From: G965216255 sp965216255
GTDB lineage: Bacteria; Bacteroidota; Rhodothermia; Rhodothermales; Bin80
Length of the DNA stretch: 64,000 nucleotides
Direction of reading: 5' to 3'
NCBI GenBank assembly: GCA_965216255.1
Contig: OZ244148.1
Coordinates: 1,550,001 to 1,614,000 of the forward strand
Position numbers and translations under genes: made by a program. The stretch's first letter is position 1. Every line of letters begins with the position of its first letter. The notes beneath the pieces were generated by a model, which did not search any database, was not told the DNA's origin, and worked only from the letters and a program-made list of their open reading frames with translations. Below are positions 19,099 through 27,861 of the stretch, piece by piece.

Positions 19099-19725
19099 TC
19101 ATGCGGTTACTGCTGCGAGGGCTTTGCGAAACACGGCGAAGCTGTGCGAGCGATTGCGTTCTGGCTCAACATAGGCGGCAATAGCTTGGGCCGCTTCGAT
19201 TTTGCGCAACCCGGTCTTGAAATAACCATGCCGCTTCAAGATGCGCTCGAACGCCTGACAAGTGCCGCCAGAGATAGCATCAGGGTTACGATAACGCACC
19301 TTTCTTGTCGTATTCTCAGATACTTTGGGGTAGGCTCGGCGCACGGCTTCCCAATCTCCGAAATACCAAGCTTCTAACTCTTCTATCACTATGCAATTGA
19401 CCACTTGCCAAGAACCGTGGCCAGCCCGTGAACGTGGGCGCAAGTGCGACGCCTCCACAGCAGCATTGAGACGCATCTTGAGTGCCCGACAATCATCATC
19501 ATCGCGGTCAACCATTACGACGATACGATAATTACAAGGCAACCATCGATAATAGCCACGCAGACGCTCACTCAATCTCTTCATCAGATCCGACTTCCCC
19601 TGGAACACATGAATCTTGAACGTATGAGGATTGGGGAGAAGTCTTGGGAGGATCCCTTGCAAAAAGACCTCCATGGACTGTTCTTCAACCAGGAATTCCA
19701 GATGCATTGCTCTCATCATTAGCAT
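19099..19725 (-). CDS. DUF4276 (Toprim-like) protein, partner of the AAA ATPase
   Basis: 208 residues. It shows a DUF4276-like layout: an N-terminal beta strand ending in FLVEEQSMEVFL with an acidic pair, a central IVVMVDRDDDDC strand with clustered aspartates, and IEELEAWYFGDWEAV. The acidic pattern resembles Toprim nucleases of OLD, RloB and AriB type (family knowledge; fold assignment is inference). The gene begins 17 bp after the AAA ATPase gene on the same strand, so the two are likely co-transcribed. Methionines at residues 3, 4 and 7 are alternative starts. The likely role is nuclease effector of a two-gene defence module. It lies inside the IS3-bounded segment. Confidence 0.7.
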   Translation of the reverse strand: MLMMRAMHLEFLVEEQSMEVFLQGILPRLLPNPHTFKIHVFQGKSDLMKRLSERLRGYYRWLPCNYRIVVMVDRDDDDCRALKMRLNAAVEASHLRPRSRAGHGSWQVVNCIVIEELEAWYFGDWEAVRRAYPKVSENTTRKVRYRNPDAISGGTCQAFERILKRHGYFKTGLRKIEAAQAIAAYVEPERNRSHSFAVFRKALAAVTA

Positions 19726-19742
19726 CGGTCGATATCGTGTAT

Positions 19743-20948
19743 TTAGATACCATCACGACTCAGCGGATCGCCTACACCAAAGTAACCTTCCATCCACAAG
19801 TTGCCCAACTGTGCACCTTCCTCCAAAAACTGCCGTACGCCGCTTACATCGGCAACTCGCTGTGTTTGTGTATACCCTCTCTCGTTGCGCCATAAAACAT
19901 ACACCTCTTCGGGATGCAACTCGCCAAGGAAGAACGGTGAATGCGTGGTGACCAACAATTGCGTTCGTTCGCACGCCGCGCGACATTCCTCAGCTAGTTT
20001 GGCGAGCAGTCGCGGGTGCAAGAAGTTTTCCGGCTCCTCAATGCCGATGAACGGCGGTGGTTGCGGATCATACAACAATACCAAGTACGCCAGAAGCTTT
20101 AGTGTGCCGTCAGAGGCGAAACGCGCCATGATCGGACGAGTGAACGGGGCATCCTTAATCTGGAGTAACAGCCGTCCGTCAGCCATGGTATCGGTCAATA
20201 CGCTATCAATGCGTGGCACACGCTTGCGCATTGCATCAAAGATCTGCCCAAGCCTCTCCGGATGTCGCTCGCTCAGATGCTGAATAACGTTGGCTAAATT
20301 GTCACCGGTTCTTGTCAGCCTTTCTTGCGGGCCCGTTTCGGGCTGACCACGCGCACTATCTGCCGATAGATAGGAGACATGCCAACCCATGATAAAGTCG
20401 CGCAAAGCGGCTACGCGTGGATGATCCTGAAACTGTCCAAGTGCATTGACTGCCAGCAGATCAGATGACTTAAGTGGAATATCTACCCTCTTGTCTGCGC
20501 CTTCCGGTTTTTCACCGCGGACCGCAGAGCCCCGACCCTTACTATAGTCAAGAAAGCGAAACGGTGCCCCGTAACTCGCCCGCTTCCATCTTAGCCATTC
20601 GTGGACAACCTCCGGCCCACCGTTGGATTCATCAATGGCTAGGTGGTAGGTGATCAGCGGCGTTCCTGGTCTCTCGCGGTATTTGATCTCAATCATCACC
20701 GATCCTTCGGTGCCCCGGGTCTTGAGCTCCCTGGCTCGTCCGCGCCTATCCCACGCATGTCGCAGGCCGGACCCAAAACACTCCGCTAGGAACGCAAAGA
20801 CGTCGAACACTGTGGATTTGCCACTGCCGTTTGGACCGAGCAGCACCGTCAGTGGTGATATTCCCTTGATCTCAATCTTCCGCAGCGCGCGGAAGTTCTC
20901 CACCTTTAGATTTTCAATCCGCGGCGTTGGAGCGGGTTGAGAATTCAT
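19743..20948 (-). CDS. AAA-family ATPase (AAA_21/OLD-like)
   Basis: 401 residues. N-terminal RIENLKVENFRALRKIEI leads to the Walker A GPNGSGKST (about residues 38-46), with the short ABC/SMC-like core. FASDGTLKLLAYLVLLYD matches a signature-like motif, IGIEEPENFLHP is Walker B with the catalytic acidic pair, and LLVTTHSPFFL is the H-loop. This arrangement is typical of OLD-like/AAA_21 ATPases that act as sensors in anti-phage or plasmid-exclusion systems. It is the first gene of a pair with the DUF4276 gene downstream. Composition is not strikingly different from neighbours. A housekeeping DNA-repair role cannot be excluded, but the IS context argues for accessory function. Confidence 0.8.
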   Translation of the reverse strand: MNSQPAPTPRIENLKVENFRALRKIEIKGISPLTVLLGPNGSGKSTVFDVFAFLAECFGSGLRHAWDRRGRARELKTRGTEGSVMIEIKYRERPGTPLITYHLAIDESNGGPEVVHEWLRWKRASYGAPFRFLDYSKGRGSAVRGEKPEGADKRVDIPLKSSDLLAVNALGQFQDHPRVAALRDFIMGWHVSYLSADSARGQPETGPQERLTRTGDNLANVIQHLSERHPERLGQIFDAMRKRVPRIDSVLTDTMADGRLLLQIKDAPFTRPIMARFASDGTLKLLAYLVLLYDPQPPPFIGIEEPENFLHPRLLAKLAEECRAACERTQLLVTTHSPFFLGELHPEEVYVLWRNERGYTQTQRVADVSGVRQFLEEGAQLGNLWMEGYFGVGDPLSRDGI

Positions 20949-21039
20949 ATTGATCGTTAAGCTGATTTGTTTTGGCCCGGAGGCTCGCTGATTCGATTTC
21001 TGGGGCGTTTTTCTTTAAGGATGAAATTGGAATTGGGGT

Positions 21040-22343
21040 ATACACCAATCGTTGGACAGGATTTCGCTTGATTTAAGATAGAAAACTGCTCGGGCTGTGG
21101 GTGATGGCGGGACATGTTGATCCCAGTGGGCATGTGGTTGTCGTGTGGGTTATAGCCATCGCTGGGGGGGGGGTCCTGAATGACCATGATAGTCCTCCAA
21201 GGGTGTTCGATATTGCAGCATCTGGTGTGCACGGCGGTGGTTGTAGAAGGTAAAGTTAACGTTCCAGGCGCTGCCGTGCCTGCCGCAGGTTCGCGTATTC
21301 GTGGAGGTAGACCTCGTACTTGATGCTGCACCACAGCAGCTCGATCAGAATGTGGTCGTAGCACCGGCTACGACCACACATCGAAATCCGGATGCCAGCA
21401 CGTTTCGAGAGTGATGTCATCTCTTCACTGGCAAACTGTGACCCTTGGTCCGAGTGGAAGATCTCGGGCTGGCTGATCGTGAGTGCGTCCTTATAGGTCT
21501 CCTCGCAGACACTCGCGTCTTGTGTGCAGGATAGCGTCCACGATAGTATGTAACGGCTCTACCACTCCATGACTGCGACCAGATACGCAAATCCTCGGTC
21601 CATCCGAATGTAGGTGATGTCACTGCACCAAGCCTGATTGGGACGGTCTATGTGCCGCCCTTTCAATAGGTTGGGATACCAAAGAGCTGGCCCCGGGCCC
21701 ACGCGGGGCCGGGGCTTCGGATAAATAGCCTATAGCCCCATAAGGCGCATCAGCCTATAGACCCGCTTGTGACCCGCAGCGTGACCCTCGCGCCGAAGCA
21801 TATGCGTCATGCGCCCAGCATGGGGTGGGCCGTGTTAGACTTCGTCTATGACGCGCATCAACTGTAGATTATAGGACGTTTCATCGACGGGTTGATAATA
21901 CACGCTGGAGCGGGCCAGGCCCAGCAGCTCGCACTGTCGCTCTATGCTCAGCCGGCCGTGATCTGGCTCCACCATGCGCCGCTTCTCTTCAAGAGAGTGA
22001 GCCGAGGTTTTTCTTAACCAGTCCAGGTCCACCTTGAGGCGCCCGATTTGGCCATACAATTCATCCTTAAGTACCTCATTTCTTGTTGTTTGGCCTTGCC
22101 ACTACGCGTGGAAAAGGCCTCCGTCAAGTGCTGAAGCGCCTGCTTCTTCCACAGGCTCACCTGGCTGGAGTGCACCTCGAAGCGGGCGGCAATCTGGTTG
22201 ATGGTTTGCTCACCTCGTATGGCCTCCACGGCCACTCGAGCCTTGAATGCGGCTGCGTACGACTTCCGTTTCATCGTAACGTGTACCTCGATTTGAGAGG
22301 CAGGCTTCTACCTTAAACCACTGTCCAGAATTTGGGGAGCGCT
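21040..22343 (-). mobile_element. IS3-family element, copy B (more decayed)
   Basis: The left end TACACCAATCGTTGGACAGG and the right end complement CTCCCCAAATTCTGGACAG match copy A, with extra mutations in the outermost bases. Orientation is the same as copy A. Together the two copies bracket a 3.4-kb cargo (17588-21039) in a composite-transposon layout. No target duplication is recognisable around copy B or around the whole unit. Confidence 0.8.
21080..22274 (-). pseudogene. IS3 orfA/orfB remnants of copy B
   Basis: OrfA starts at 22274 (MKRKSYAAAFKARVAVEAIR) and shifts frame after KAKQQE near 22080. The other frame continues (YGQIGRLKVDLDWLRK) straight into the OrfB start region (MVEPDHGRLSIERQCELLGL). 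It then stops at an extra base near 21836. The frameshift in the LGVRR region and the TAG after the MEW codons (near 21562) are shared with copy A. The A-run at the orfA/orfB junction is interrupted here by a G. Catalytic pieces persist only as fragments. Confidence 0.8.
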
Positions 22344-22344
22344 A

Positions 22345-22732
22345 TAGTCGTGCCTAACCCCACAAAACAGGCCACCTTGAAACAGCTTCCTTGCTGCGGC
22401 GGCGCCACAAACGTCTCTACCAACCACGGACGATACCCGTAGCAACGCGCAAAATCCTCCGGCAAACGCCGCAACATTTTTTCCGGCAGGTACCTGGCCA
22501 AGTTGCTGCACTGCACGCCAGAACGTATAAGGAACCGCCTCAGGCCCACGACGCGATACAGATACCCCTGGCGCTGCTTATTAGTCCAGACCATCCAGGT
22601 ATCTCGCGGCTTCAAATACAAGGCGGAAGCCGAAGAGCTGATCGCACCCAGCACTCCGTGGGCACTATGAAAGAGGTAGCGCACCTGGGCTCCCGCAAAC
22701 ATCGTCGTGCCCTGGCGGTGCTCCTCTGCCAT
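22345..22732 (-). pseudogene. DUF4338 (DruA-like) gene remnant cut by IS3 copy B
   Basis: About 130 residues carry the hallmarks of DUF4338: GAQVRYLFHS, KPRDTWMVWTNKQRQGYL, RFLIRSGVQCSNLARYL, RRLPEDFARCYGYRPWLVET and FKVACFVGLGTT. In the family a GR-rich C-terminus follows the last motif, but here the reading runs into the IS3 right end. The N-terminal part upstream is also disordered. DUF4338 occurs as DruA in Druantia defence systems and more widely next to transposases, so a defence role is only one possibility. Confidence 0.65.
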
Positions 22733-23484
22733 GAGGGTGTTCCGGACGGCAGGCTGCGCGGCACCAGCTCCAGACCCTATACTTCCTTCAGCCAGGACAA
22801 CACATCCAAGGGCGCCGGTACCGATGTATCCAAAAGACTGGGAGAGGCCCCCTGCAACGTGCGCTTAGGCGCCTTCAGACACCCGGCCTAATGAGGCCAC
22901 CCCAGCGCATCGATAAGGCCAAATTCCTCACAGCCGTGGCGACTAACCGCACCCCGGCTGTCGTGGCCTCCCGCATCAACCACGCGCAAAACCATCGATT
23001 CCGAGGCCCGAAGCGTCCGAAGGATCTGACTCTGTGCGTCCATGCCCTGATTCTACACGGCAAAAATCACAATGTTAAGTAGCAGTTATGACCAACAGGG
23101 AGGCTTAGGGCAGCCATACCGTACGCTTCGATGCGTCAAGCCTCGCGAGCGGTCTGCGCTTGCTTCCGTCTCCTGGCGAGCTCGGCCTTCGTACAAACGA
23201 GACCATGCTGCTGATCCGGTAGGCGCCGCGCCTGCGGCCATGCGCCCAGCGCTTGGAAATAGAACCTTGTGGACGCGGCGCAGCGCGAAACCCTCTTGGC
23301 AGGCCGCGGCGCCGCGCCGGACGTCATGGGGGCCGGGGCGCCAAGAGAGGCATATCGGGGAATGTGGGCGTTGCACCGTGGCGGCGGCCACATTTTTCTC
23401 GGTAGGGGATTTGTTATTATTCTAATACTCAATAGATCACGTGCCCGCGCCTCGAAGGCTTCGCCATTCATAGCCATTGCCGCC
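22733..23484. other. Degenerate spacer upstream of the amidohydrolase
   Basis: The first part (22733-23063) probably holds decayed upstream sequence of the DUF4338 gene on the minus strand. Short frames there contain no complete domain. The last 100 bp before 23485 include the AT-rich TTGTTATTATTCTAATACTC (about 23410-23430), the most promoter-like stretch for the downstream gene. Confidence 0.4.
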
Positions 23485-24714
23485 ATGCCCCAGGCCTTTC
23501 AGGTGCCAACCTTGCCCACGGGCCATAGCAACGGCAAGGCCGGTGAACCAGAGGAGCTGGGCGCCTACCTGAGCGCACTGCGCAGATATCTGCACATGCG
23601 TCCAGAGATTGGATCCCAGGAACACCGCACCTCTGCATTCCTGAGAGAGCAACTGGAACGGCACGGGTTGTCAGTGCGGGGACCGCTGGCCGAAACCGGC
23701 TTCTGTGTGGACATTGAAGGTGCCGGGGACGGGCCTGCGATAGGCTATCGCTGCGACATGGACGCGCTGCCGCTCCAAGACACGAAGCAGGTGCCCTATG
23801 CGTCCCGGCACCGGGGCGTGGCCCACGCCTGCGGGCATGATGCGCATATGGCTGTCGGCGCGGGCGTGGCCATCCTGCTGCATCAACGAAGAGAGGAATT
23901 CTCCGGCCGGGTGCGGGTCTTCTTTCAGCCGAACGAGGAAGGCTCGCCCAGCGGCTCTACGCCCATGATCCGTGATGGGGTGCTCGAATCGCTCGAAGCC
24001 GTCTACTGCATCCACGTGGATCCGACACTGGACGTGGGGACCTTCGGCTTGGCGCGCGGCACGGTGACCGCCGCCCTGGATCGATTCCGGGTACGGGTCT
24101 CTGCGCCCAGCACCGGTCATTCGGCGCGGCCGCACCAGGCGAAGGACACGATATGGGTGGCTACCCAGTTGCTGCACCAATTCTACCAGTACGTGGGGCG
24201 CGTTACCGATGCGCGCAGCGCCGCCGTGCTCACGGTCTGCCAGTTCCAGGGGGGGCATACCCACAACGTCATTCCTTCGGAGGTCGAGTTCGCTGGCACG
24301 CTTCGAACTCTGAGCGATCTGGACAGGACCTTTCTCAAGCAGTACATGCGCCGAGCAGTGAAACAGTTCTCGGTGCTGCATGAAATCCATATAGAGCTGG
24401 AATTCCCGAGCGGTATGCCGTGTGTCGTAAACGATACACGCATGCTGTCGCACCTGCGCGATGGCATCATCCAGCTCTTTGGCGACAATGCCGCGGTAGA
24501 CATTGCCGTCCCCAGTATGGGATCGGAGGATTTTTCCCACTACCTGGCCTACGTCCCGGGCGTCCTCCTTCGCGTGGGTACAAAAAGCGGCAAGTCTTCC
24601 AGTTACCCCCTGCACGATGCCCACTTCGATATCGACGAAGCCGCCCTGGTACCCGCCGTGCGGCTCATGACCCGCACGCTTCTCGATCACCTGAGCACGC
24701 ATCCGTTGGCCTGA
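23485..24714 (+). CDS. M20-family amidohydrolase (N-acyl-amino-acid/hippurate hydrolase type)
   Basis: 409 residues from the ATG at 23485. The frame is open further upstream, but similarity to the family begins with LSALRRYLHMRPEIGSQE. Metal-binding and catalytic motifs of the M20D/IAA-amidohydrolase group are visible: IGYRCDMDALP, HACGHDAHM, FFQPNEEGSPSGSTPMI, CIHVDP and a late MGSEDFSHYL. Members hydrolyse N-acylated amino acids with two divalent metals in the cytoplasm. The inserted dimerisation domain lies around residues 190-310. The substrate cannot be told from sequence. It stands alone, 153 bp before the HesB gene. Confidence 0.85.
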   Translation: MPQAFQVPTLPTGHSNGKAGEPEELGAYLSALRRYLHMRPEIGSQEHRTSAFLREQLERHGLSVRGPLAETGFCVDIEGAGDGPAIGYRCDMDALPLQDTKQVPYASRHRGVAHACGHDAHMAVGAGVAILLHQRREEFSGRVRVFFQPNEEGSPSGSTPMIRDGVLESLEAVYCIHVDPTLDVGTFGLARGTVTAALDRFRVRVSAPSTGHSARPHQAKDTIWVATQLLHQFYQYVGRVTDARSAAVLTVCQFQGGHTHNVIPSEVEFAGTLRTLSDLDRTFLKQYMRRAVKQFSVLHEIHIELEFPSGMPCVVNDTRMLSHLRDGIIQLFGDNAAVDIAVPSMGSEDFSHYLAYVPGVLLRVGTKSGKSSSYPLHDAHFDIDEAALVPAVRLMTRTLLDHLSTHPLA

Positions 24715-24867
24715 AACGCTGCATCACTTGCGGCGTTCGTACCCTTGTGCTCACGTCACTGCGTGCGACGAACTGCGCGGCCCACCCATGCGGCCTGCAG
24801 AATCGGGCCGTGGAACAGCGCCATTTGGCCCGTGTAGCATATATTTGGTACCGAGTGTGAATAATAC

Positions 24868-25230
24868 GTGAACCCTATGCAGAATGATACGCTAGCACCT
24901 TCCGCTCCCGTACAGCTGAGTCCACGGGCAGAGGAGGAAGTCAGGAAAATCATCATCTCCAAGTCGATACCCGACGGATACGCCCTCCGCGTCGGAGTGC
25001 GCGGCGGAGGATGCTCCGGAATGAGCTACATACTCGGCTTTGACAAATTGCGAGAGCACGATCTTACGTTCGACGCGAACGGTATAGCACTCTATATCGA
25101 CAAACGCCACGGGCTGTACCTTATGGGTACGACGATTGACTACCACGACGGTCTGAGTGCCCGTGGCTTCACCTTCGAAAATCCCAACGCTACCCAGCGG
25201 TGCGGGTGCGGCTCCAGCTTTGCCGCTTAG
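24868..25230 (+). CDS. HesB/IscA-type iron-sulfur carrier protein
   Basis: 120 residues with the A-type carrier layout: VQLSPRAEEEVRKIIISK start, GVRGGGCSGMSYILGF carrying the first cysteine, GTTIDYHDGLSARGFTFENP and the C-terminal CGCGSSF with the remaining two cysteines. These three cysteines bind an Fe-S cluster or iron for delivery to client proteins. The start could be GTG 24868 or ATG 24877. It lies 67 bp before clpC on the same strand. No isc/suf genes are adjacent, so it is a stand-alone carrier. Confidence 0.9.
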   Translation: MNPMQNDTLAPSAPVQLSPRAEEEVRKIIISKSIPDGYALRVGVRGGGCSGMSYILGFDKLREHDLTFDANGIALYIDKRHGLYLMGTTIDYHDGLSARGFTFENPNATQRCGCGSSFAA

Positions 25231-25297
25231 GGCCTGCCGTAGCGGCTTCTTATCCATGCTGTAACAATGCCCCGGCCTCGCAAACGGATTCAGTGAC

Positions 25298-27811
25298 ATG
25301 GAAGGCAATTTTTCCAATCGCGTTCGCGATGTCATTTCCTATAGTAGGGAAGAGGCGATCCGGCTCGGGCATGACTACATAGGCACGGAGCACCTCCTGC
25401 TCGGCATCATTCGCGAAGGCGAAGGGATCGCCGTAAAGATCTTGCGCAATCTCGGCTGCGACCTGTTCAAGCTGAAAAAGGCCATTGAAGACACCGTCCG
25501 GAATATGGGCGGGACCCTCACCGTGGGGAACATTCCCCTGACCAAGCAGGCTGAGAAGGTCCTCAAAATCACGTATCTCGAGGCTAAGCTGTACAAGAAC
25601 GACGTCATCGGTACAGAGCACCTTTTGCTTAGCCTGCTTAGGGATGACGAAAACATTGCCGCTCAGATTCTGCAACAGAGCTACTCCATCACGTACGACG
25701 CTATGCGTGCGGAGCTGGACGCCATCATGAGCGGCAAGGCATCCTCCCGCGGCGGGGGCGCCGAAGCTGGCCGTACCTCGTCCGGAGCCGGGCGCGGCAG
25801 CACGGCAGAGAAATCGAAGACCCCCGTACTGGACAACTTCGGGCGCGATCTGACGAAACTGGCGGAAGATGGTAAGCTGGATCCGGTAATTGGGCGGCAG
25901 CGTGAGATCGAGCGTGTGGCGCAGGTGCTTAGTCGGCGCAAGAAGAATAACCCGGTGCTTATTGGCGAGCCCGGCGTAGGCAAGACGGCCATCGCGGAAG
26001 GCCTCGCCATGCGGATCACCCAGCGCAAGGTTTCCCGCACACTATATGACAAGCGGATCGTCACGCTGGATCTCGCCGGTCTCGTGGCCGGCACCAAGTA
26101 TCGGGGCCAGTTTGAGGAGCGGATGAAGGCGGTCATGAACGAGCTCGAAAAGAGCCCAGACGTGATTCTCTTTATTGACGAACTGCACACCATCGTGGGT
26201 GCGGGCGGCGCCTCAGGCTCGCTGGATGCTTCCAACATGTTCAAGCCCGCCCTTGCGCGGGGCGAGATCCAGTGTATCGGCGCCACGACACTGGACGAAT
26301 ACCGGCAGTATATCGAAAAAGACGGGGCCTTGGACCGCCGCTTTCAGAAAATCATGGTGGACGCATCCACACCGGCCGAAACCGTTGAAATCCTCTTCAA
26401 TATCAAGGACCGTTACGAAGAACATCACGGCGTCTGCTACACGGATGAAGGCTTGCGCCTGGCGGTTTCCCTATCCGAGCGCTACATCACGGATCGATTC
26501 CTGCCCGATAAAGCCATCGACGTCATTGATGAAGCCGGGGCGCGTGTCCATCTGAGCAACATCCGGGTGCCGCAACAGATACTCGACCTGGAGTCAGAGA
26601 TCGAAGCAACCCGTCAGGAAAAAAACCTCGTAGTAAAGAGCCAGCGCTTCGAAGAAGCCGCCCGGCTGAGGGACCAGGAGAAAAAGCTACTTGAGCAGCT
26701 TTCCAGTGCCAAGCTCAGTTGGGAGGCCACCGCCGAAAGCGAAGTCCACGCCGTTACGGAGGACGATATTTCGCAGGTCGTGGCCATGATCACCGGTATT
26801 CCGGTCGACAGGATTGCAGCGCCCGAGCAGATAAAGCTGATGCAAATGGAAGGCGCCCTCTGCAAACAGGTCATTGGCCAGGACGAACCGATCTCCAAGC
26901 TCTCCAAGGCTATCCGGCGCACACGCGCAGGGCTAAAGGATCCACGCCGTCCCATCGGTAGCTTCATCTTCCTCGGTCCTACCGGGGTGGGCAAGACCGA
27001 ACTGGCCAAGGTGCTCACGGAGTACCTGTTCGACACGCAGGACGCCCTCGTGCGTGTCGACATGAGCGAATACATGGAGAAATTCTCCGTAAGTCGCCTC
27101 GTCGGCGCCCCGCCCGGCTATGTGGGCTACGAGGAGGGCGGCCAGCTAACGGAGAAAGTGCGGCGCAAGCCCTATTCCGTGGTCCTGCTCGACGAAATAG
27201 AGAAGGCGCATCCCGACGTGTTTAACATTCTCCTGCAGGTGCTCGACGACGGCATCCTTACCGACGGATCCGGGCGCCGCGTCGATTTCCGGAACGCGAT
27301 CATCATCATGACGAGCAACGTCGGTGCCCGCGACATCAAGAATATCGGCAAGGGCATCGGTTTTGCGCAGGACCGGGAGGCCTTCAGCTACGAGCTCATG
27401 AAAAGCACGGTGGAAGAAGCCTTGAAGAGGGTATTCAATCCTGAGTTTCTAAATCGTGTAGACGACGTCATTGTATTTCACTCACTCGAGAAAAAGCATA
27501 TTTTCGAGATTATATCACTGATGACCGCGGATCTCTTCGAGCGGGCCAAAGGCATGGGGATGCTGCTTACGCTGGCGCCCTCGGCCAGGCAGTTCCTGGT
27601 GAACAAGGGCTACGACCTCAAGTTTGGCGCCCGCCCGCTCAGGCGTTCCATCCAGCGCTACGTAGAAGATCCCTTGGCCGAGGCCATCCTGAGCCAGCAG
27701 TTATGCGAAGGTGACCAGATCTCTATGTCCTTCGAGGGCGGCAGCGAATTGACCATTGAAACCCGAAAAGTTGACAAGGAAGCCTCCCCGGAAGAAGGTG
27801 CGATAGAATAG
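25298..27811 (+). CDS. clpC: ATP-dependent Clp protease ATP-binding subunit ClpC
   Basis: 837 residues, the normal ClpC length. It has a double Clp-N domain (residues 1-145), a first AAA module with Walker A GEPGVGKT (about 222-229) and LFIDELHTIVGAG, and a UVR/coiled-coil segment near 430-465 (EEAARLRDQEKKLLEQL). A second AAA module follows with Walker A GPTGVGKT (about 559-566) and LLDEIEKAHPDVFN. The short middle domain separates it from ClpB. It unfolds substrates and feeds ClpP, which is not in this window. Stress-response regulation is common in the family, but no CtsR/HrcA operator was recognised. It is the first of a co-directional run with tyrA, gcvT, ftsK and purE. Confidence 0.95.
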   Translation: MEGNFSNRVRDVISYSREEAIRLGHDYIGTEHLLLGIIREGEGIAVKILRNLGCDLFKLKKAIEDTVRNMGGTLTVGNIPLTKQAEKVLKITYLEAKLYKNDVIGTEHLLLSLLRDDENIAAQILQQSYSITYDAMRAELDAIMSGKASSRGGGAEAGRTSSGAGRGSTAEKSKTPVLDNFGRDLTKLAEDGKLDPVIGRQREIERVAQVLSRRKKNNPVLIGEPGVGKTAIAEGLAMRITQRKVSRTLYDKRIVTLDLAGLVAGTKYRGQFEERMKAVMNELEKSPDVILFIDELHTIVGAGGASGSLDASNMFKPALARGEIQCIGATTLDEYRQYIEKDGALDRRFQKIMVDASTPAETVEILFNIKDRYEEHHGVCYTDEGLRLAVSLSERYITDRFLPDKAIDVIDEAGARVHLSNIRVPQQILDLESEIEATRQEKNLVVKSQRFEEAARLRDQEKKLLEQLSSAKLSWEATAESEVHAVTEDDISQVVAMITGIPVDRIAAPEQIKLMQMEGALCKQVIGQDEPISKLSKAIRRTRAGLKDPRRPIGSFIFLGPTGVGKTELAKVLTEYLFDTQDALVRVDMSEYMEKFSVSRLVGAPPGYVGYEEGGQLTEKVRRKPYSVVLLDEIEKAHPDVFNILLQVLDDGILTDGSGRRVDFRNAIIIMTSNVGARDIKNIGKGIGFAQDREAFSYELMKSTVEEALKRVFNPEFLNRVDDVIVFHSLEKKHIFEIISLMTADLFERAKGMGMLLTLAPSARQFLVNKGYDLKFGARPLRRSIQRYVEDPLAEAILSQQLCEGDQISMSFEGGSELTIETRKVDKEASPEEGAIE

Positions 27812-27861
27812 GTGCTGGACTGCGCCGCGAGTGAGGGCGCATTTTGGCCGCCAAAGAGACT

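Noticed and set aside
16278..22350. Target-site duplication around the whole IS3-bounded island
   Set aside because: The flanking bases at the outer ends do not match, so composite transposition is not proven by the sequence.
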